Notes: a model not told the origin generated them from the sequence alone. Shown: positions 8,489 through 17,503, numbered from the stretch's first letter. The stretch is DNA of 64,000 nucleotides from Candidatus Obscuribacterales bacterium (GCA_019747875.1 JAIEQI010000008.1:1-64000), one strand, 5' to 3'. Numbers and translations are program-made.

Positions 8489-9446
8489 TCCTTTGGATTT
8501 GCATCCGCTTGATACCTTTCAAATGCCACTGCCGTTAGGAGAGGTGGCCGCAGCCCCTCCTGAAGAATCTGCTCCGACTGCGGATGCTGATCCTGCAGTT
8601 CCACCTCCGGCTCCGTATCTTCATCTCATCCATGAGAAGGATTCGGGTGGTATTGAGATTCTCGTGCAGATGGCCGAGAAGGGGGAAATCGATCCTAAGA
8701 ATATCGATATCATAGATGCGACCGATCGATTCTTGAAAGCTATAGCGGCTGCTCCGCGCGAAAACCTTCGGCGCAGTGGCAAAATTATTTTTCATGCTTC
8801 CGTTCTTTTGCGAATGAAAGCAGAGGCTCTGTTGATCACCAAAATCGAAGATCTGGATGCTGGTGGCGACGATTTCCTGGATTTCGACGACGAAGGCAGC
8901 CCTCTTATTTATGACTCAAATAATGAGGCAGTCGGAAGACAGATTACTTTGAATGATTTGCAGAGAGCTCTTGTCCGTCGGTCCCGCCAAAGGCAATCGC
9001 GACATCGTCGCGTAACCCTGGAACAGCTGATCGAAGCAATCCGCGAAGCCGAGCGTATGGAGAAGAAGCGCGAGGAGCGCCGGGAGCGCCAACCTAAGGC
9101 TGTGATCGCCATGGACGGCTATCACGACATGCAAGATATGGATGACATACTCGATCTAGCTCACGATGAGGATATCGAGGATGTGATCGCGCGCATTGAA
9201 ACGTTGCTCGTGAAAAAAATGGAAGAAATGCTGCGCATGGAGCTTGCGCAACTGATCGGAATGTTGGACGGGAAGGGCGATTGGGTTGATGCGTTCTTAG
9301 CTGTTCTTTTTCTATCAAACGCCGGTAAAATAAACTTGGAGCAAGAGATTTTTTACGGGCCACTATATCTGGTGAAGAATGCTGTTGTGGAGAATCTTCT
9401 TCCAACCGGTACAGAATCAATGATTCCTGAGAATGAAGCTCAATAG
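8481..9446 (+). CDS. scpA: Segregation and condensation protein A (kleisin)
   Basis: The 321-residue kleisin bridges the SMC heads. After a proline-rich lead of about 45 residues comes the conserved kleisin N-terminal segment (IEILVQMAEKGEIDPKNIDI), then the helix with LLRMKAEALLI. The C-terminal winged-helix part ends near LFLSNAGKINLEQEIFYGPLYL. The middle is acidic and probably flexible. The gene overlaps the end of smc and is followed 14 bases later by scpB, which matches the common SMC-ScpA-ScpB operon order. The ribosome-binding context lies inside the smc end. Confidence 0.93.
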   Translation: MPDPLDLHPLDTFQMPLPLGEVAAAPPEESAPTADADPAVPPPAPYLHLIHEKDSGGIEILVQMAEKGEIDPKNIDIIDATDRFLKAIAAAPRENLRRSGKIIFHASVLLRMKAEALLITKIEDLDAGGDDFLDFDDEGSPLIYDSNNEAVGRQITLNDLQRALVRRSRQRQSRHRRVTLEQLIEAIREAERMEKKREERRERQPKAVIAMDGYHDMQDMDDILDLAHDEDIEDVIARIETLLVKKMEEMLRMELAQLIGMLDGKGDWVDAFLAVLFLSNAGKINLEQEIFYGPLYLVKNAVVENLLPTGTESMIPENEAQ

Positions 9447-9460
9447 CAAGGGATATATAA

Positions 9461-10426
9461 ATGTCACTGAAAGCAAAAATTGAAGCCGTTCTATTTCTGA
9501 CAGACAAACCGTTGCGTGCTCAGGCGATAGCCGGCATCGTCGGTGAAGATGTCCAGGTCGTCAGGCAAACTTTGCTCGATTTGATTCACGACTACGAAGA
9601 GAGAAACGGTGGACTCGAAATCGCTGATGAAGACGGGTACTCATTTCAGGTAAAAGATACATACGCTAATTTGATGGACGAGTTTCTTCCAATCGAGATG
9701 AGCAACGCCGTGCTGCGAACTTTATCGGCAATTGCTATTAAGCAACCAATTGCTCAGGCTGAGATTATTAAAGTCAGAGGCGCGACTGCCTATGATCATA
9801 TAAAGGAATTGGTTGCCCGCGAATTGGTTCTCAAGCGCGAGGATGACAAAGCTCGTTCTCCAATGTTATCGACCACGAAAAAGTTCCAGGAGTATTTCAG
9901 GCTGACAAAAGATGGCAAGTCGCTTCGCCAGTATCTAAAACGTCAGATGAAAAAGAAAGACAAGGAAGAGCAATTGTCCTTGTTTGCTCCAGCCGATGGC
10001 GCAGCTGTCGAAGCCACCGACACTTCTGTGGAAACAACTCCAACCATGGAAGCAACTCCAGCCATGGAAGCAACTCCAGCCATGGAAGCAACTCCAGTAA
10101 TGGAAACAACTCCAGTAATGGAAACGACTCCAGTAATGGAAACGACTCCATCGATGACTCCGTTCGCGGAAACGACTCCAGTGATGACTCCGTCCGCTGA
10201 AGCAGGCAGCGATCCCGGGAGCGCCGGCGTCCCGCCGGCTTCTAACGCCGAAGAAACTCTGCTTTCTCCCGTCGCTTCACCGACGCCTACAACAGAAACA
10301 ACAAGCACATCTGTTAAGTCCGAGGATCTGGTGTCGTTCGCTCCAGATGAGGAAAACGAATCACTTCCTGTGCCAGTTGCAAATCCCGCGATCGCTGAGC
10401 AAAGTTTCGATCCGGCTGCTAACTAA
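9461..10426 (+). CDS. scpB: Segregation and condensation protein B with long repeat tail
   Basis: Residues 1-185 are a normal ScpB made of two winged-helix domains (begins MSLKAKIEAVLFL; contains AIAIKQPIAQAEI and STTKKFQEYFRL). It dimerises and binds the ScpA middle segment. The remaining ~135 residues are unusual for the family: a tandem Thr/Pro/Met/Glu repeat (units EATPAM and ETTPVM, residues ~190-235), then SAGVPPAS, then a Pro/Ser/Thr/Glu tail. SAGVPPAS is encoded by a palindromic repeat also found between genes here, so the tail seems to have grown by repeat expansion plus insertion. The stop overlaps the ispD start by one base. Confidence 0.93.
   Translation: MSLKAKIEAVLFLTDKPLRAQAIAGIVGEDVQVVRQTLLDLIHDYEERNGGLEIADEDGYSFQVKDTYANLMDEFLPIEMSNAVLRTLSAIAIKQPIAQAEIIKVRGATAYDHIKELVARELVLKREDDKARSPMLSTTKKFQEYFRLTKDGKSLRQYLKRQMKKKDKEEQLSLFAPADGAAVEATDTSVETTPTMEATPAMEATPAMEATPVMETTPVMETTPVMETTPSMTPFAETTPVMTPSAEAGSDPGSAGVPPASNAEETLLSPVASPTPTTETTSTSVKSEDLVSFAPDEENESLPVPVANPAIAEQSFDPAAN
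10217..10240. repeat. REP-like palindrome inside scpB
   Basis: GGGAGCGCCGGCGTCCCGCC followed by GGCT matches the GC-rich palindromes between genes elsewhere in the window (16726, 43270, 50121). It is in frame and encodes GSAGVPPA in the disordered tail of ScpB. Confidence 0.7.
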
Positions 10427-11178
10427 TGTCCCCACATTCAGGGCTTGAATTCGCTGCAGTACTGGCCGCTGGTGGCTCTGGCAGCAGGTTCTCCAGCGGG
10501 TCCACGAATGAGCCTGGCAAAGCCAAACAATTTCTAGAACTGCATGGGCGACCACTTTATTGGTGGTCGCTTTTCAATATAAGCAAACATCATTTGGTGC
10601 GTCGGATAATTCTTGTGGCACCATCTGCGGTTCTGGAGCTACTTTCAGATGAAGCCAAGAGCTTGTGTGAAAAGTTCGAACTTCGCCAACAGCTGGAACT
10701 TGTTGCCGGTGGCGAAACCCGTCAGGAATCAGTGTTCAAGGCTCTATCTCATATTAAAGATGTCGGCGAACATCCTGATTTCGTTCTGATTCATGACGCG
10801 GCTCGTCCTTTTTTGGATTTTGAAACTGTCGAGCGTGTCATTAAGCATGCCATCGAATATGATGCCTGCACTGTAGGTGCTCCTGTGTCTGATACTGTAA
10901 AAAGGGTCGTTGGCGACAAAGTTTTAGAAACTATTCCTCGCGAACAGCTCGTCGCCGTGCAAACCCCTCAGGCAGGGCGTTTTGGGAATCTGCTGTCGGC
11001 GCACATTGAAGCTCGCCAGCTTGGGTTTAATACCACGGATGATGCTGCATTATTGGAGTGGGCAGGACATGAAGTCCGCGTAGTTCCAGGCCCAGCTTAC
11101 AATTTGAAGATTACGCAGCCGCTCGATCTCGTTGTTTCACAGGCTTTGGGGGACTATCTCTTAAAAGATCCTTTGTGA
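10426..11178 (+). CDS. ispD: 2-C-methyl-D-erythritol 4-phosphate cytidylyltransferase
   Basis: The 250-residue enzyme transfers CMP from CTP to methylerythritol phosphate, the third step of the non-mevalonate isoprenoid pathway, in the cytosol. The nucleotide-binding loop reads LAAGGSGSRF at residues ~14-23, slightly expanded before the conserved KQFLELHGRPL. The substrate motif VLIHDAARPF and the later segment TPQAGRF are both present. Length is slightly above the usual 230. The start ATG overlaps the scpB stop, showing operon membership. Placement after condensin genes and before sepF suggests general growth control rather than a pathway-specific cluster. Confidence 0.92.
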   Translation: MSPHSGLEFAAVLAAGGSGSRFSSGSTNEPGKAKQFLELHGRPLYWWSLFNISKHHLVRRIILVAPSAVLELLSDEAKSLCEKFELRQQLELVAGGETRQESVFKALSHIKDVGEHPDFVLIHDAARPFLDFETVERVIKHAIEYDACTVGAPVSDTVKRVVGDKVLETIPREQLVAVQTPQAGRFGNLLSAHIEARQLGFNTTDDAALLEWAGHEVRVVPGPAYNLKITQPLDLVVSQALGDYLLKDPL

Positions 11179-11259
11179 TATATTGCTGCCATCTTACTAA
11201 TAGACGCGTTGGCCACTTGCCAATTGATCTGAAAAATATACAATGAGGAGAAATTGTTC

Positions 11260-11847
11260 GTGTTCGGAAAGCGCAGGGAGCCTATGTCTCAAGAACCAAA
11301 GGAAACGAATCCGGAGAAGCCTTCTCCGCCTGCCAGCAGTGGTCGCCCGGCGAAGCGAGAAGTAGAACTCTTCCCTCCGATTGCGGAGAGGAATTTGAAT
11401 TCTCCGCCCGCTGTCACCGCCAGTGGTGCAGTCGGCGGTAGACTGTCAACACAGATATCGATGTTTCAACCAGTGAGTTTTGAAGAAGCACTCGATATTG
11501 TTGAGGCGCTTCGTTCCAGAAATGCAACAACCATCTGTCTGGAAAAACTCAAGAAAAATGATGCAAATAGACTTGTCGATTTCGTTGCAGGAGCATCTGC
11601 TGCTCTTGATGGCGACTTCCACAAAATGACCGAACAGGTCTTCGTCTTTTGCCCAGCTAACATAAAGATTGTAGCCTCCGGCAAGACTACTACCGGCAGC
11701 GCACAACGAAGTGCAGCAATGGCAGGTCCAATGCCCGGATCTTCATCAAGTTTAGGAAGCGGTACTTCGACTAATTTCTCCCTTGACACACTCTTCCCTG
11801 ATATTTCTCAAGGCGGAGGTCTCTCGACACTTTGGGGGAAACAATAA
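11260..11847 (+). CDS. sepF: SepF-like cell division protein
   Basis: SepF anchors FtsZ to the membrane during division. The conserved SepF core is at the C-terminal side, from SMFQPVSFEEALDIVEALRS through LVDFVAGASAALDGDFHKMT and FVFCPANIKI (about residues 70-140). An N-terminal short segment begins with FGKRREPM, then a Pro/Ser-rich linker. I chose GTG at 11260 because GAGGAG at 11245-11250 is nine bases upstream. A TTG at 11254 would be only three bases from that site. The C-terminal ~45 residues are Gly/Ser-rich and not part of the known fold. Last gene before the terminator at 11882. Confidence 0.85.
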   Translation: MFGKRREPMSQEPKETNPEKPSPPASSGRPAKREVELFPPIAERNLNSPPAVTASGAVGGRLSTQISMFQPVSFEEALDIVEALRSRNATTICLEKLKKNDANRLVDFVAGASAALDGDFHKMTEQVFVFCPANIKIVASGKTTTGSAQRSAAMAGPMPGSSSSLGSGTSTNFSLDTLFPDISQGGGLSTLWGKQ

Positions 11848-11881
11848 GCTTCGTTCGGTAATTTGTCGAACAACAACTTAT

Positions 11882-11916
11882 AGGTGCTCGGAATACAGGA
11901 GCTATTCCGAGCACCT
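11882..11916 (+). terminator. Terminator of the smc-sepF operon
   Basis: A perfect 14-base stem (AGGTGCTCGGAATA pairing with TATTCCGAGCACCT) with a 7-base loop is followed by TCGCAATTTTC. It sits 34 bases after the sepF stop. Confidence 0.8.
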
Positions 11917-12009
11917 TCGCAATTTTCAGCTCGGTTAATAAGGTCGATATAGATCTCAGTTATCGGCGGTGGTATTTTATGAGAACTTCCGAGATAAGGT
12001 GCTGTCAAG

Positions 12010-12954
12010 ATGGCTTCGCGTTCAACTTCAAGTAAGACTTCCGCTTCTAAAAAGACTATGTCCAAATCAAAGTCCAAGCCGGCAAAACCAAAAGCAATAT
12101 CGCCGAAGTCCAAGATCGGCTCATCAAGAGCTGAGTCGAAACCTAAGGTAGCTTCGAAAAGGGTTTCGAAGAAACCTACGGCCCAACCGGTTTCAAAAAA
12201 GACATCAAAAAAAGAGAGCTTAGATGCAGCATCACGACGAGCGTTAGAGGTTGCGTTAAAGATAGCAGCTTCAGCGTCAAAGCCAGCGTCAAAGCCGGCA
12301 TCAAAGCCTGCATCAAAGACAGAATCAAAGCCTGCATCAAAGACAGAATCAAAGCCTGCATCAAAGACAGCTTCAAAGACAGCTTCAAAACCAGCTTCAA
12401 AGACAGCTTCAAAACCAGCTTCAAAGACAACTCCTGAATCTGCTTCTAAATCAACTTCCAAACAAGCTTCAAAACCCTCCGCGAAATCTTCTTCAGATAC
12501 GGTCAAAATAAAGAGGACTTCAAAAGAGACAGGAAAGGTAATAGTCTCGGACGAAAGATCGGCAAAGAAAAACGTTGGAGGGCGCTCGAATGCCCGCGCT
12601 CAAATGATTCGCAAGGCTGCACTCGCGTACCCTGAAACGACTGAAGACTTCCCGTGGGGACACTCGGCCTTCAAGGTGAAGAATAAAACATTCTGCTGGA
12701 TGTCCTTCGCCGAAAATGGCATGTGGCTTACACTCAAATTAACTAACTCCAGATTCCAGGCTTTGAGCATGCCCGGTGTAGAGGAGTCCAATTATGGGCT
12801 TGGCAAATATGGCTGGATAACGGCGTTCTTTAAATACGCTGAGGAATTTCCGCTCGAAATGTTGCATTATTGGTTGGACGAAAGCTTTCGGGCCGTTGCA
12901 CCAAAAACCATCGTCAAGTCTTTGCCGCCTATGGGGACGAAGCGGCGCTCTTAA
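12010..12954 (+). CDS. Histone-H1-like Lys/Ala/Ser tail fused to MmcQ/YjbR domain
   Basis: In this 314-residue protein, residues 1-200 are almost only Ser, Lys, Ala, Pro and Thr. They are built of short units such as ASKP, ASKTE and ASKTA, resembling eukaryotic H1 or bacterial HctB/AlgP-type DNA-coating tails. Residues ~205-310 form a MmcQ/YjbR domain, with PETTEDFPWGHSAFKVKNKT near its start and a YGWITAFF segment. That fold resembles DNA-binding cyclophilin-like or winged proteins in published structures. The protein likely binds the chromosome, as inferred from tail charge. The fusion is uncommon to my knowledge. The start ATG at 12010 is a choice, with no strong ribosome site. The 3' end overlaps the convergent kinase gene by 26 bases. 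Confidence 0.75.
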   Translation: MASRSTSSKTSASKKTMSKSKSKPAKPKAISPKSKIGSSRAESKPKVASKRVSKKPTAQPVSKKTSKKESLDAASRRALEVALKIAASASKPASKPASKPASKTESKPASKTESKPASKTASKTASKPASKTASKPASKTTPESASKSTSKQASKPSAKSSSDTVKIKRTSKETGKVIVSDERSAKKNVGGRSNARAQMIRKAALAYPETTEDFPWGHSAFKVKNKTFCWMSFAENGMWLTLKLTNSRFQALSMPGVEESNYGLGKYGWITAFFKYAEEFPLEMLHYWLDESFRAVAPKTIVKSLPPMGTKRRS

Positions 12955-15919
12955 GCTGCTTAACAAGTCTAGGCAGAAAAATTAAAACGCTTGTTCCATC
13001 ATTCGGGGAAGATTGAATCTCCAATCTTCCGCCGTGGATTTTAGCCAGTCTGTACGCAAGCGGAATGCCAACGCCAGTTAAAGGCAGCCCGCCTGAGAAA
13101 CGGAAGCGATCGAAAATGTGTTGAAGCAGCTCCCTGTCGATGCCTGGACCGTTGTCGCTAACGTTGATAATGGCCCAGCGATCGTCCCCACCTATGCTCA
13201 GCTTGATCGGGGAGCTTGGCGGTGCGTAAGCCATGGCATTTTGGATTACCGCTTCGAAAATTCTCCTGAGCAATGATATTTCCCCGCGCACCCAGATGTC
13301 ATCGGCGTTTTCTGTTCGAACAAAATCGATTTTTTTCGTGCCCATTGTCGCCTCGAGCGAATCGACCGTGTCCTCTAATAGCTCTTCAAGTACTAGATCA
13401 GCCGAATCTGGCTCCAGCGCTCCAGATTCCATTTTTTCGAGATCTAGCAGATCGCTAATTTGCTTAATCAGAAATTGAATGTCGTTGTTTGCGCTTGCGA
13501 TTTTTGCTCTGCTATCTTCACTTGTTTGTAGATCTTCTTGAGACTGCTCGCTCTCCATGCTGAGAAGTTCAAATCCCATCAGCATTGCGGACAGAGGTGT
13601 CCGCAAATCATGATTGATAATCGCTAACAACTCACGTCTTTGCGCTTCGGCTTCCCTGATCGAGTGTGCAGCCTTGCACAAGCTCTTGTCCAAGAATGTG
13701 AGTTCATCGTTTCCTTTGATTGAAGGAACCGGATCTTCGCCGCGCGCAAAGGCGCGAGCCTTTTCGTTGACATGAGCGAGCTTCTTAATGATACTGATGC
13801 AGGCAAGAAACAGAATTGCGATCAAGACCAAATTGATGATCAGGGTTGTAATTAGCAGTTTGCTCACAGTCTCTCTCAATTCGGTGGTCAAATCATAACT
13901 ACGGTCGAGAGCAGCGTTCTGTATCTCTAGCGCTTTGAACAGATCATTTTCAATTCGCTTGCTAGTTTCGTCTACGGTGGTTAGTAGCGGAAAGGCTTGA
14001 ATAGGAGGCAGTGATTCACTGTTCATTATTTTTGGCGCGAGGTTTTGCAAATACGTCATCTTCTGATGAATGCTGGTGAAAATCTGCTTCGTCTTTGAAT
14101 TCGGCGGAGCTTTTTCCAGTAATTTTTTTGAAATTATTGTCTGTTCCAAAAACAAAGGGAATAGTGCAACTACAGCTCGTTTGTTTCGTGCAACAGCGGC
14201 CTCAAATGATCTTTGTCTCCAGCTAAAAAAGAGTGCGATGAATCTCTGTGTTTCAACTATCGATACTTTCTGCTTTGCATAGTTGTTAGCTCTTCTTGCT
14301 ACTTGCTGCAAGCTGGAGTTCAATTGAAAGGCCATGACAAATTGCGAAATTACGAAGACAAGCAAGATGACGATAAAACTCGTGCGTATGCTTCCTAATT
14401 TTGCAGTTTCAAGAGGAGCTTGTTGGCTGCCATTTGGAGAGCTTATAGAGGATCCAATGGCAGCCTGCGAAAGAGGAATCTCAAACCAGAAAGTTGTTCC
14501 TTTTCCTTCTTCGCTTGTGCATCCAATCATGCCATTATGACTTTCGACAATCTGCTTTGCGATTAACAGACCGAGACCGCTGCCTCCACCTCCGCTCTGA
14601 TTATGTTCTAATTGACTGAATCGCTTGAATAGTTTTTCTTGCTGTTCCTTGCTAATTCCCGGACCTTGATCGATGATCTCGCACCGGAATTTTTCACCTT
14701 CAACTTTTCCAGCTAGAATTATTTGTGATGATTTCGGCGAGAACTTGCAAGCGTTCCCTAGCAGATTTGTAACCGCGCGACTCAACAGGTGCGGATCGAA
14801 TGAAAGCTTGCAGTCCGGATCTTGGATCACTAAAGTGATCGCTTTGGTTTTTAGCATGAATGCAAGCGTTGATTGGACGGTTTGAAATAGCTCTGTGCTG
14901 CTGCTGTTTTCGAACTTCGGAGTTAATTTCGATCCCTCATTAAATGCAAGTCCCTGTGTCATTGTGTCAAGGAGATAAAGTGTTCTATTCACATTGCTTT
15001 CAAGTATCTCCAGCTTACTAAACCTGAGCTTGATGGAGCGCCGTGCCAGATCGCTAATCAGTTCTTGAATGCGCAAGAGTCGCGAAGAATGCATCTGTTT
15101 GAAAAGTTCGATGTAGCTTCTGCGCCCTTGTTCGTGTTTGTTTATGCTGACTGACATTTCGTGAAATGTCTCTTGTAAGAAGTCAATCTCATTTCGCTGC
15201 TTTGGTGGAGATGGTAGGATTTCGCCGGTCATCAATTTTTGGCAACTCTTCGCGAGTTTGCTGAGTGGTTTCGATATTTGTTTTTCAATAAATGAGGCAA
15301 GGCAAACACAAATAATCAAATCTACGATCAGAAAACAGGCAAGTAGAGATTCTTCGCGATATTGTGAGACCTTTTCATCACCAATTTCTGCATGAATAGT
15401 TCTGACTTGTGCCAACGCTGTTTCATACAATATTTTGGAAGAATTTAGATAACCTTGATACCATCGTTCTCTTTGCGCTGGAGTTTTTCGCGGGTCATAC
15501 ATTTCTGTGGTGCATTGAAGACAGACTTGTATCGCATTGAGAATTTGTCTGCTATCGAGTTTTCCTGTTTTTTCGAAAGTATCATGTACAACCATGGCTG
15601 CGGCTTGCACTGCCTTTCGGCTAGTATTGTGCTTTTCCTTCGCTGCGACAATGTCTTCATCCGTGCGTGTGGCATCAACTACTCTTCGGTGCGTTCTCAT
15701 CAGGTCTGCCAGCTCAGACCAGCTGTGTGCCGCGCTCAGATACTGATATTCGCGCTGTGCGGTCTGTTCTGCTTGTCGGATGTCGTGAAGCAGATAAAAT
15801 ACGAGCGCAAGTTCCAAAGCGATCAAGAACAAAAAAGCAGCAATGATCGGACGAAGCAATGGAGAGCTAAGAAATCCGGGCGAATGCGATTTTATCTTTT
15901 GAGTTGAAGAGTTTGACAC
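12929..15919 (-). CDS. Double sensor histidine kinase: two membrane kinases in one chain
   Basis: The 996-residue protein uses a GTG start at 15919, chosen because further upstream the frame runs into the divergent regulator gene. Module 1 (~1-500) has a TM helix, extracytoplasmic helical sensor, second TM and HAMP-like region. A dimer helix region without an H-E/D box follows, then a complete ATPase domain (NLLGNACKF, DQGPGIS, GSGLGLLIA). Module 2 (~505-996) repeats the plan with its own two TM helices and HAMP. Its box INHDLRTPL is proper (His770), and its ATPase domain has DNGPGID and GVGIPLAY. It pairs with the divergent OmpR-type regulator. One chain thus offers two ATPase domains but only one evident phospho-His, so module 1 may phosphorylate or regulate module 2. 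Confidence 0.88.
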   Translation of the reverse strand: MSNSSTQKIKSHSPGFLSSPLLRPIIAAFLFLIALELALVFYLLHDIRQAEQTAQREYQYLSAAHSWSELADLMRTHRRVVDATRTDEDIVAAKEKHNTSRKAVQAAAMVVHDTFEKTGKLDSRQILNAIQVCLQCTTEMYDPRKTPAQRERWYQGYLNSSKILYETALAQVRTIHAEIGDEKVSQYREESLLACFLIVDLIICVCLASFIEKQISKPLSKLAKSCQKLMTGEILPSPPKQRNEIDFLQETFHEMSVSINKHEQGRRSYIELFKQMHSSRLLRIQELISDLARRSIKLRFSKLEILESNVNRTLYLLDTMTQGLAFNEGSKLTPKFENSSSTELFQTVQSTLAFMLKTKAITLVIQDPDCKLSFDPHLLSRAVTNLLGNACKFSPKSSQIILAGKVEGEKFRCEIIDQGPGISKEQQEKLFKRFSQLEHNQSGGGGSGLGLLIAKQIVESHNGMIGCTSEEGKGTTFWFEIPLSQAAIGSSISSPNGSQQAPLETAKLGSIRTSFIVILLVFVISQFVMAFQLNSSLQQVARRANNYAKQKVSIVETQRFIALFFSWRQRSFEAAVARNKRAVVALFPLFLEQTIISKKLLEKAPPNSKTKQIFTSIHQKMTYLQNLAPKIMNSESLPPIQAFPLLTTVDETSKRIENDLFKALEIQNAALDRSYDLTTELRETVSKLLITTLIINLVLIAILFLACISIIKKLAHVNEKARAFARGEDPVPSIKGNDELTFLDKSLCKAAHSIREAEAQRRELLAIINHDLRTPLSAMLMGFELLSMESEQSQEDLQTSEDSRAKIASANNDIQFLIKQISDLLDLEKMESGALEPDSADLVLEELLEDTVDSLEATMGTKKIDFVRTENADDIWVRGEISLLRRIFEAVIQNAMAYAPPSSPIKLSIGGDDRWAIINVSDNGPGIDRELLQHIFDRFRFSGGLPLTGVGIPLAYRLAKIHGGRLEIQSSPNDGTSVLIFLPRLVKQLKSAASSP

Positions 15920-15995
15920 TGAAAAGGAAAAAGGATGCAAAAGTGCTGGTACTATGTCATTGCTATGCCCAATTCGCCCCTCGAAGAGTTGCTTT

Positions 15996-16679
15996 ATGGC
16001 AAAAATACTACTGGTCGAAGATGATCTCCAGATTGCTGAAACCGTCAGCAATTGGCTGAAGTCGGAGCATTTTGAAGTCATACATTGTGATGACGGTGCT
16101 GACGCTTCGTACCGGCTAAAGGCGCAGACATTCGATTTAGGGATTTTTGATTGGGAACTGCCGGGCATGTCAGGGTTGGATTTGTGCCGTAACTATCGCG
16201 CTTCTCAAGGCGCTATGCCGATTTTAATGTTGACCGGGAAGGATTCAATGGCCGATAAAATTGCGGGGTTAGACGTTGGCGCCGATGATTATTTGACCAA
16301 GCCATTCAGTTTGAAAGAATTATCTGCTCGTGTAAGAGCATTACTTCGTCGTCCGGCTGTGGTTGTTTCCAATGTTTTGGAATTGGGTAGCCTGCGCCTT
16401 GATACGCAAAAACATCGACTGACAAAAGATGGTGCCGAGATTCAACTGATGCCGCGCGATTTTGCGCTGCTCGAATTTTTTATGCGCAATCCTGACATAG
16501 TATTCAGTTCTGAGGCTCTGCTTAATCGCGTTTGGAACGATGAAAGTGAAGCGGGCTCTGACGCATTGCGTACTTCGATCAAACGCCTACGCAAGAAGCT
16601 CGACTCCGGTGACAACGAGGCTGATTCAGTAATCGAGAACATCCCGCGAGTTGGTTATCGCTTCCGGCTGCCGAAATAG
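15996..16679 (+). CDS. OmpR/PhoB family response regulator
   Basis: The 227-residue regulator has an N-terminal receiver (MAKILLVEDD with the acidic pair, phospho-acceptor in LGIFDWELPGMSG, Thr/Ser in LMLTGK, Lys in TKPFSLKE). A winged-helix DNA-binding domain follows (QLMPRDFALLEFFMRN, ending IENIPRVGYRFRLPK). I start it at ATG 15996 because GAAGAG lies just upstream and the protein then begins at the canonical first beta strand. It is divergent from the double kinase gene with about 76 bases between starts, so the pair likely shares a control region and forms one signalling pathway. Confidence 0.93.
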   Translation: MAKILLVEDDLQIAETVSNWLKSEHFEVIHCDDGADASYRLKAQTFDLGIFDWELPGMSGLDLCRNYRASQGAMPILMLTGKDSMADKIAGLDVGADDYLTKPFSLKELSARVRALLRRPAVVVSNVLELGSLRLDTQKHRLTKDGAEIQLMPRDFALLEFFMRNPDIVFSSEALLNRVWNDESEAGSDALRTSIKRLRKKLDSGDNEADSVIENIPRVGYRFRLPK

Positions 16680-17167
16680 CTGCCCTGTCGCTGCTACCAA
16701 CAGCGCAAATCGCTCTCAAAAGATCGAAGCCGGCAAGATGCCGGCGCTCCCAGGATCGAACCGAACTCCCAAAGAGCAAATTGCTCGTTTCATTTCAGCG
16801 TGACGCGTCAGCCCTACCTCAAGCCAAACTCCATACACCGAAGAGGCGACGCCATGCGTCACCCTGCAAAAAATCGCTCAAAAAATTAGCGGACAGAAAG
16901 ATGCCGGCACTCTCAGAATCGAACCGAACTTGAAAGAGTGAATCGCTCTCAAAAAAAGTGAATCGCTCTCAAAAAACTAGATGACGATCTTCTGCCCGCT
17001 GGTTGGGAGCGCCAGCTTCCAACCTGCACATAAGTTGAGTCGATCTGCTTGCGGATCGTTTAATGTGGTCGCCACTCTTTCGCCACAGATCGATCCCAGT
17101 TCCAACACAAGGCGAGCTTAGTATCTTCGCATGGATTGAACATTCGGTTCAGCGAGGAAGGGAAATT
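16680..17167. other. 488-base repeat-rich intergenic region
   Basis: It holds several related palindromic units and short direct repeats: a REP-like unit at 16726-16751, a degenerate one near 16886-16920, and two direct copies of an AAAGTGAATCGCTCTCAAAA-type segment around 16938-16978. No credible gene is seen. The ribosome site of the next gene is at its right edge. Confidence 0.6.
16726..16751. repeat. REP-like palindrome
   Basis: GCCGGCAAGATGCCGGC forms the stem, followed by GCTCCC. It belongs to the same family as the copies at 10217, 43270 and 50121. A diverged copy lies at 17716-17741. Confidence 0.65.
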
Positions 17168-17503
17168 ATGGAAAATCTACTGCAGATAAATGATGTTCGA
17201 CAGGCGGATGCTGCGCCATCTGAGGGAAACATCAACGGTTCGATGTTTTTGGTAAATGAGTTTCGGTACAAGTGCACCGCTAATAAAGAAGGCAATGTTG
17301 ACGAAGTAATCTTTACGGATCCATTTGCTTCAGACTACAACGCTGAGGAAATGCGGAAGCTAGGCGCGCCGCAAGATCCGAGATATGCAGATCAGTTTGG
17401 CAACGGCAAGCCAGCCGATCAGGTTGGGAAGATCGCCGGTGATCCAACCGGAGGTCATGCGGAGCTTGAGAAGGTCGCTCAAAAACCAACCCCATGTCGC
17501 TAA
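17168..17503 (+). CDS. Small hypothetical protein
   Basis: I do not recognise this 111-residue soluble protein. It starts at ATG 17168 behind GAGGAAGGGA. It is polar and acidic in the middle (NVDEVIFTDPFASDYNAEEM) and has no signal peptide or membrane segment. The C-terminal part is Gly/Asp/Pro-rich (ADQFGNGKPADQVGKIAGDP), suggesting disorder. It stands alone between repeat-rich spacers. Coding status rests on the ribosome site and amino acid make-up. Confidence 0.5.
   Translation: MENLLQINDVRQADAAPSEGNINGSMFLVNEFRYKCTANKEGNVDEVIFTDPFASDYNAEEMRKLGAPQDPRYADQFGNGKPADQVGKIAGDPTGGHAELEKVAQKPTPCR

Noticed and set aside
9943-10308. Antisense protein of TGV/SIT repeats over scpB
   Set aside because: A shadow of the Thr/Pro/Met codon repeats of the ScpB tail, with no ribosome site.
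11808-12506. Antisense Asp/Phe/Ala-rich protein (repeats of FDAGFDSV)
   Set aside because: A shadow of the Ala/Ser/Lys tail gene. It also overlaps the sepF terminator.
15920-16168. Longer N-terminus of the double kinase up to an ATG at 16168
   Set aside because: It would overlap the divergent response regulator coding sequence and adds a non-membrane lead with no ribosome site.
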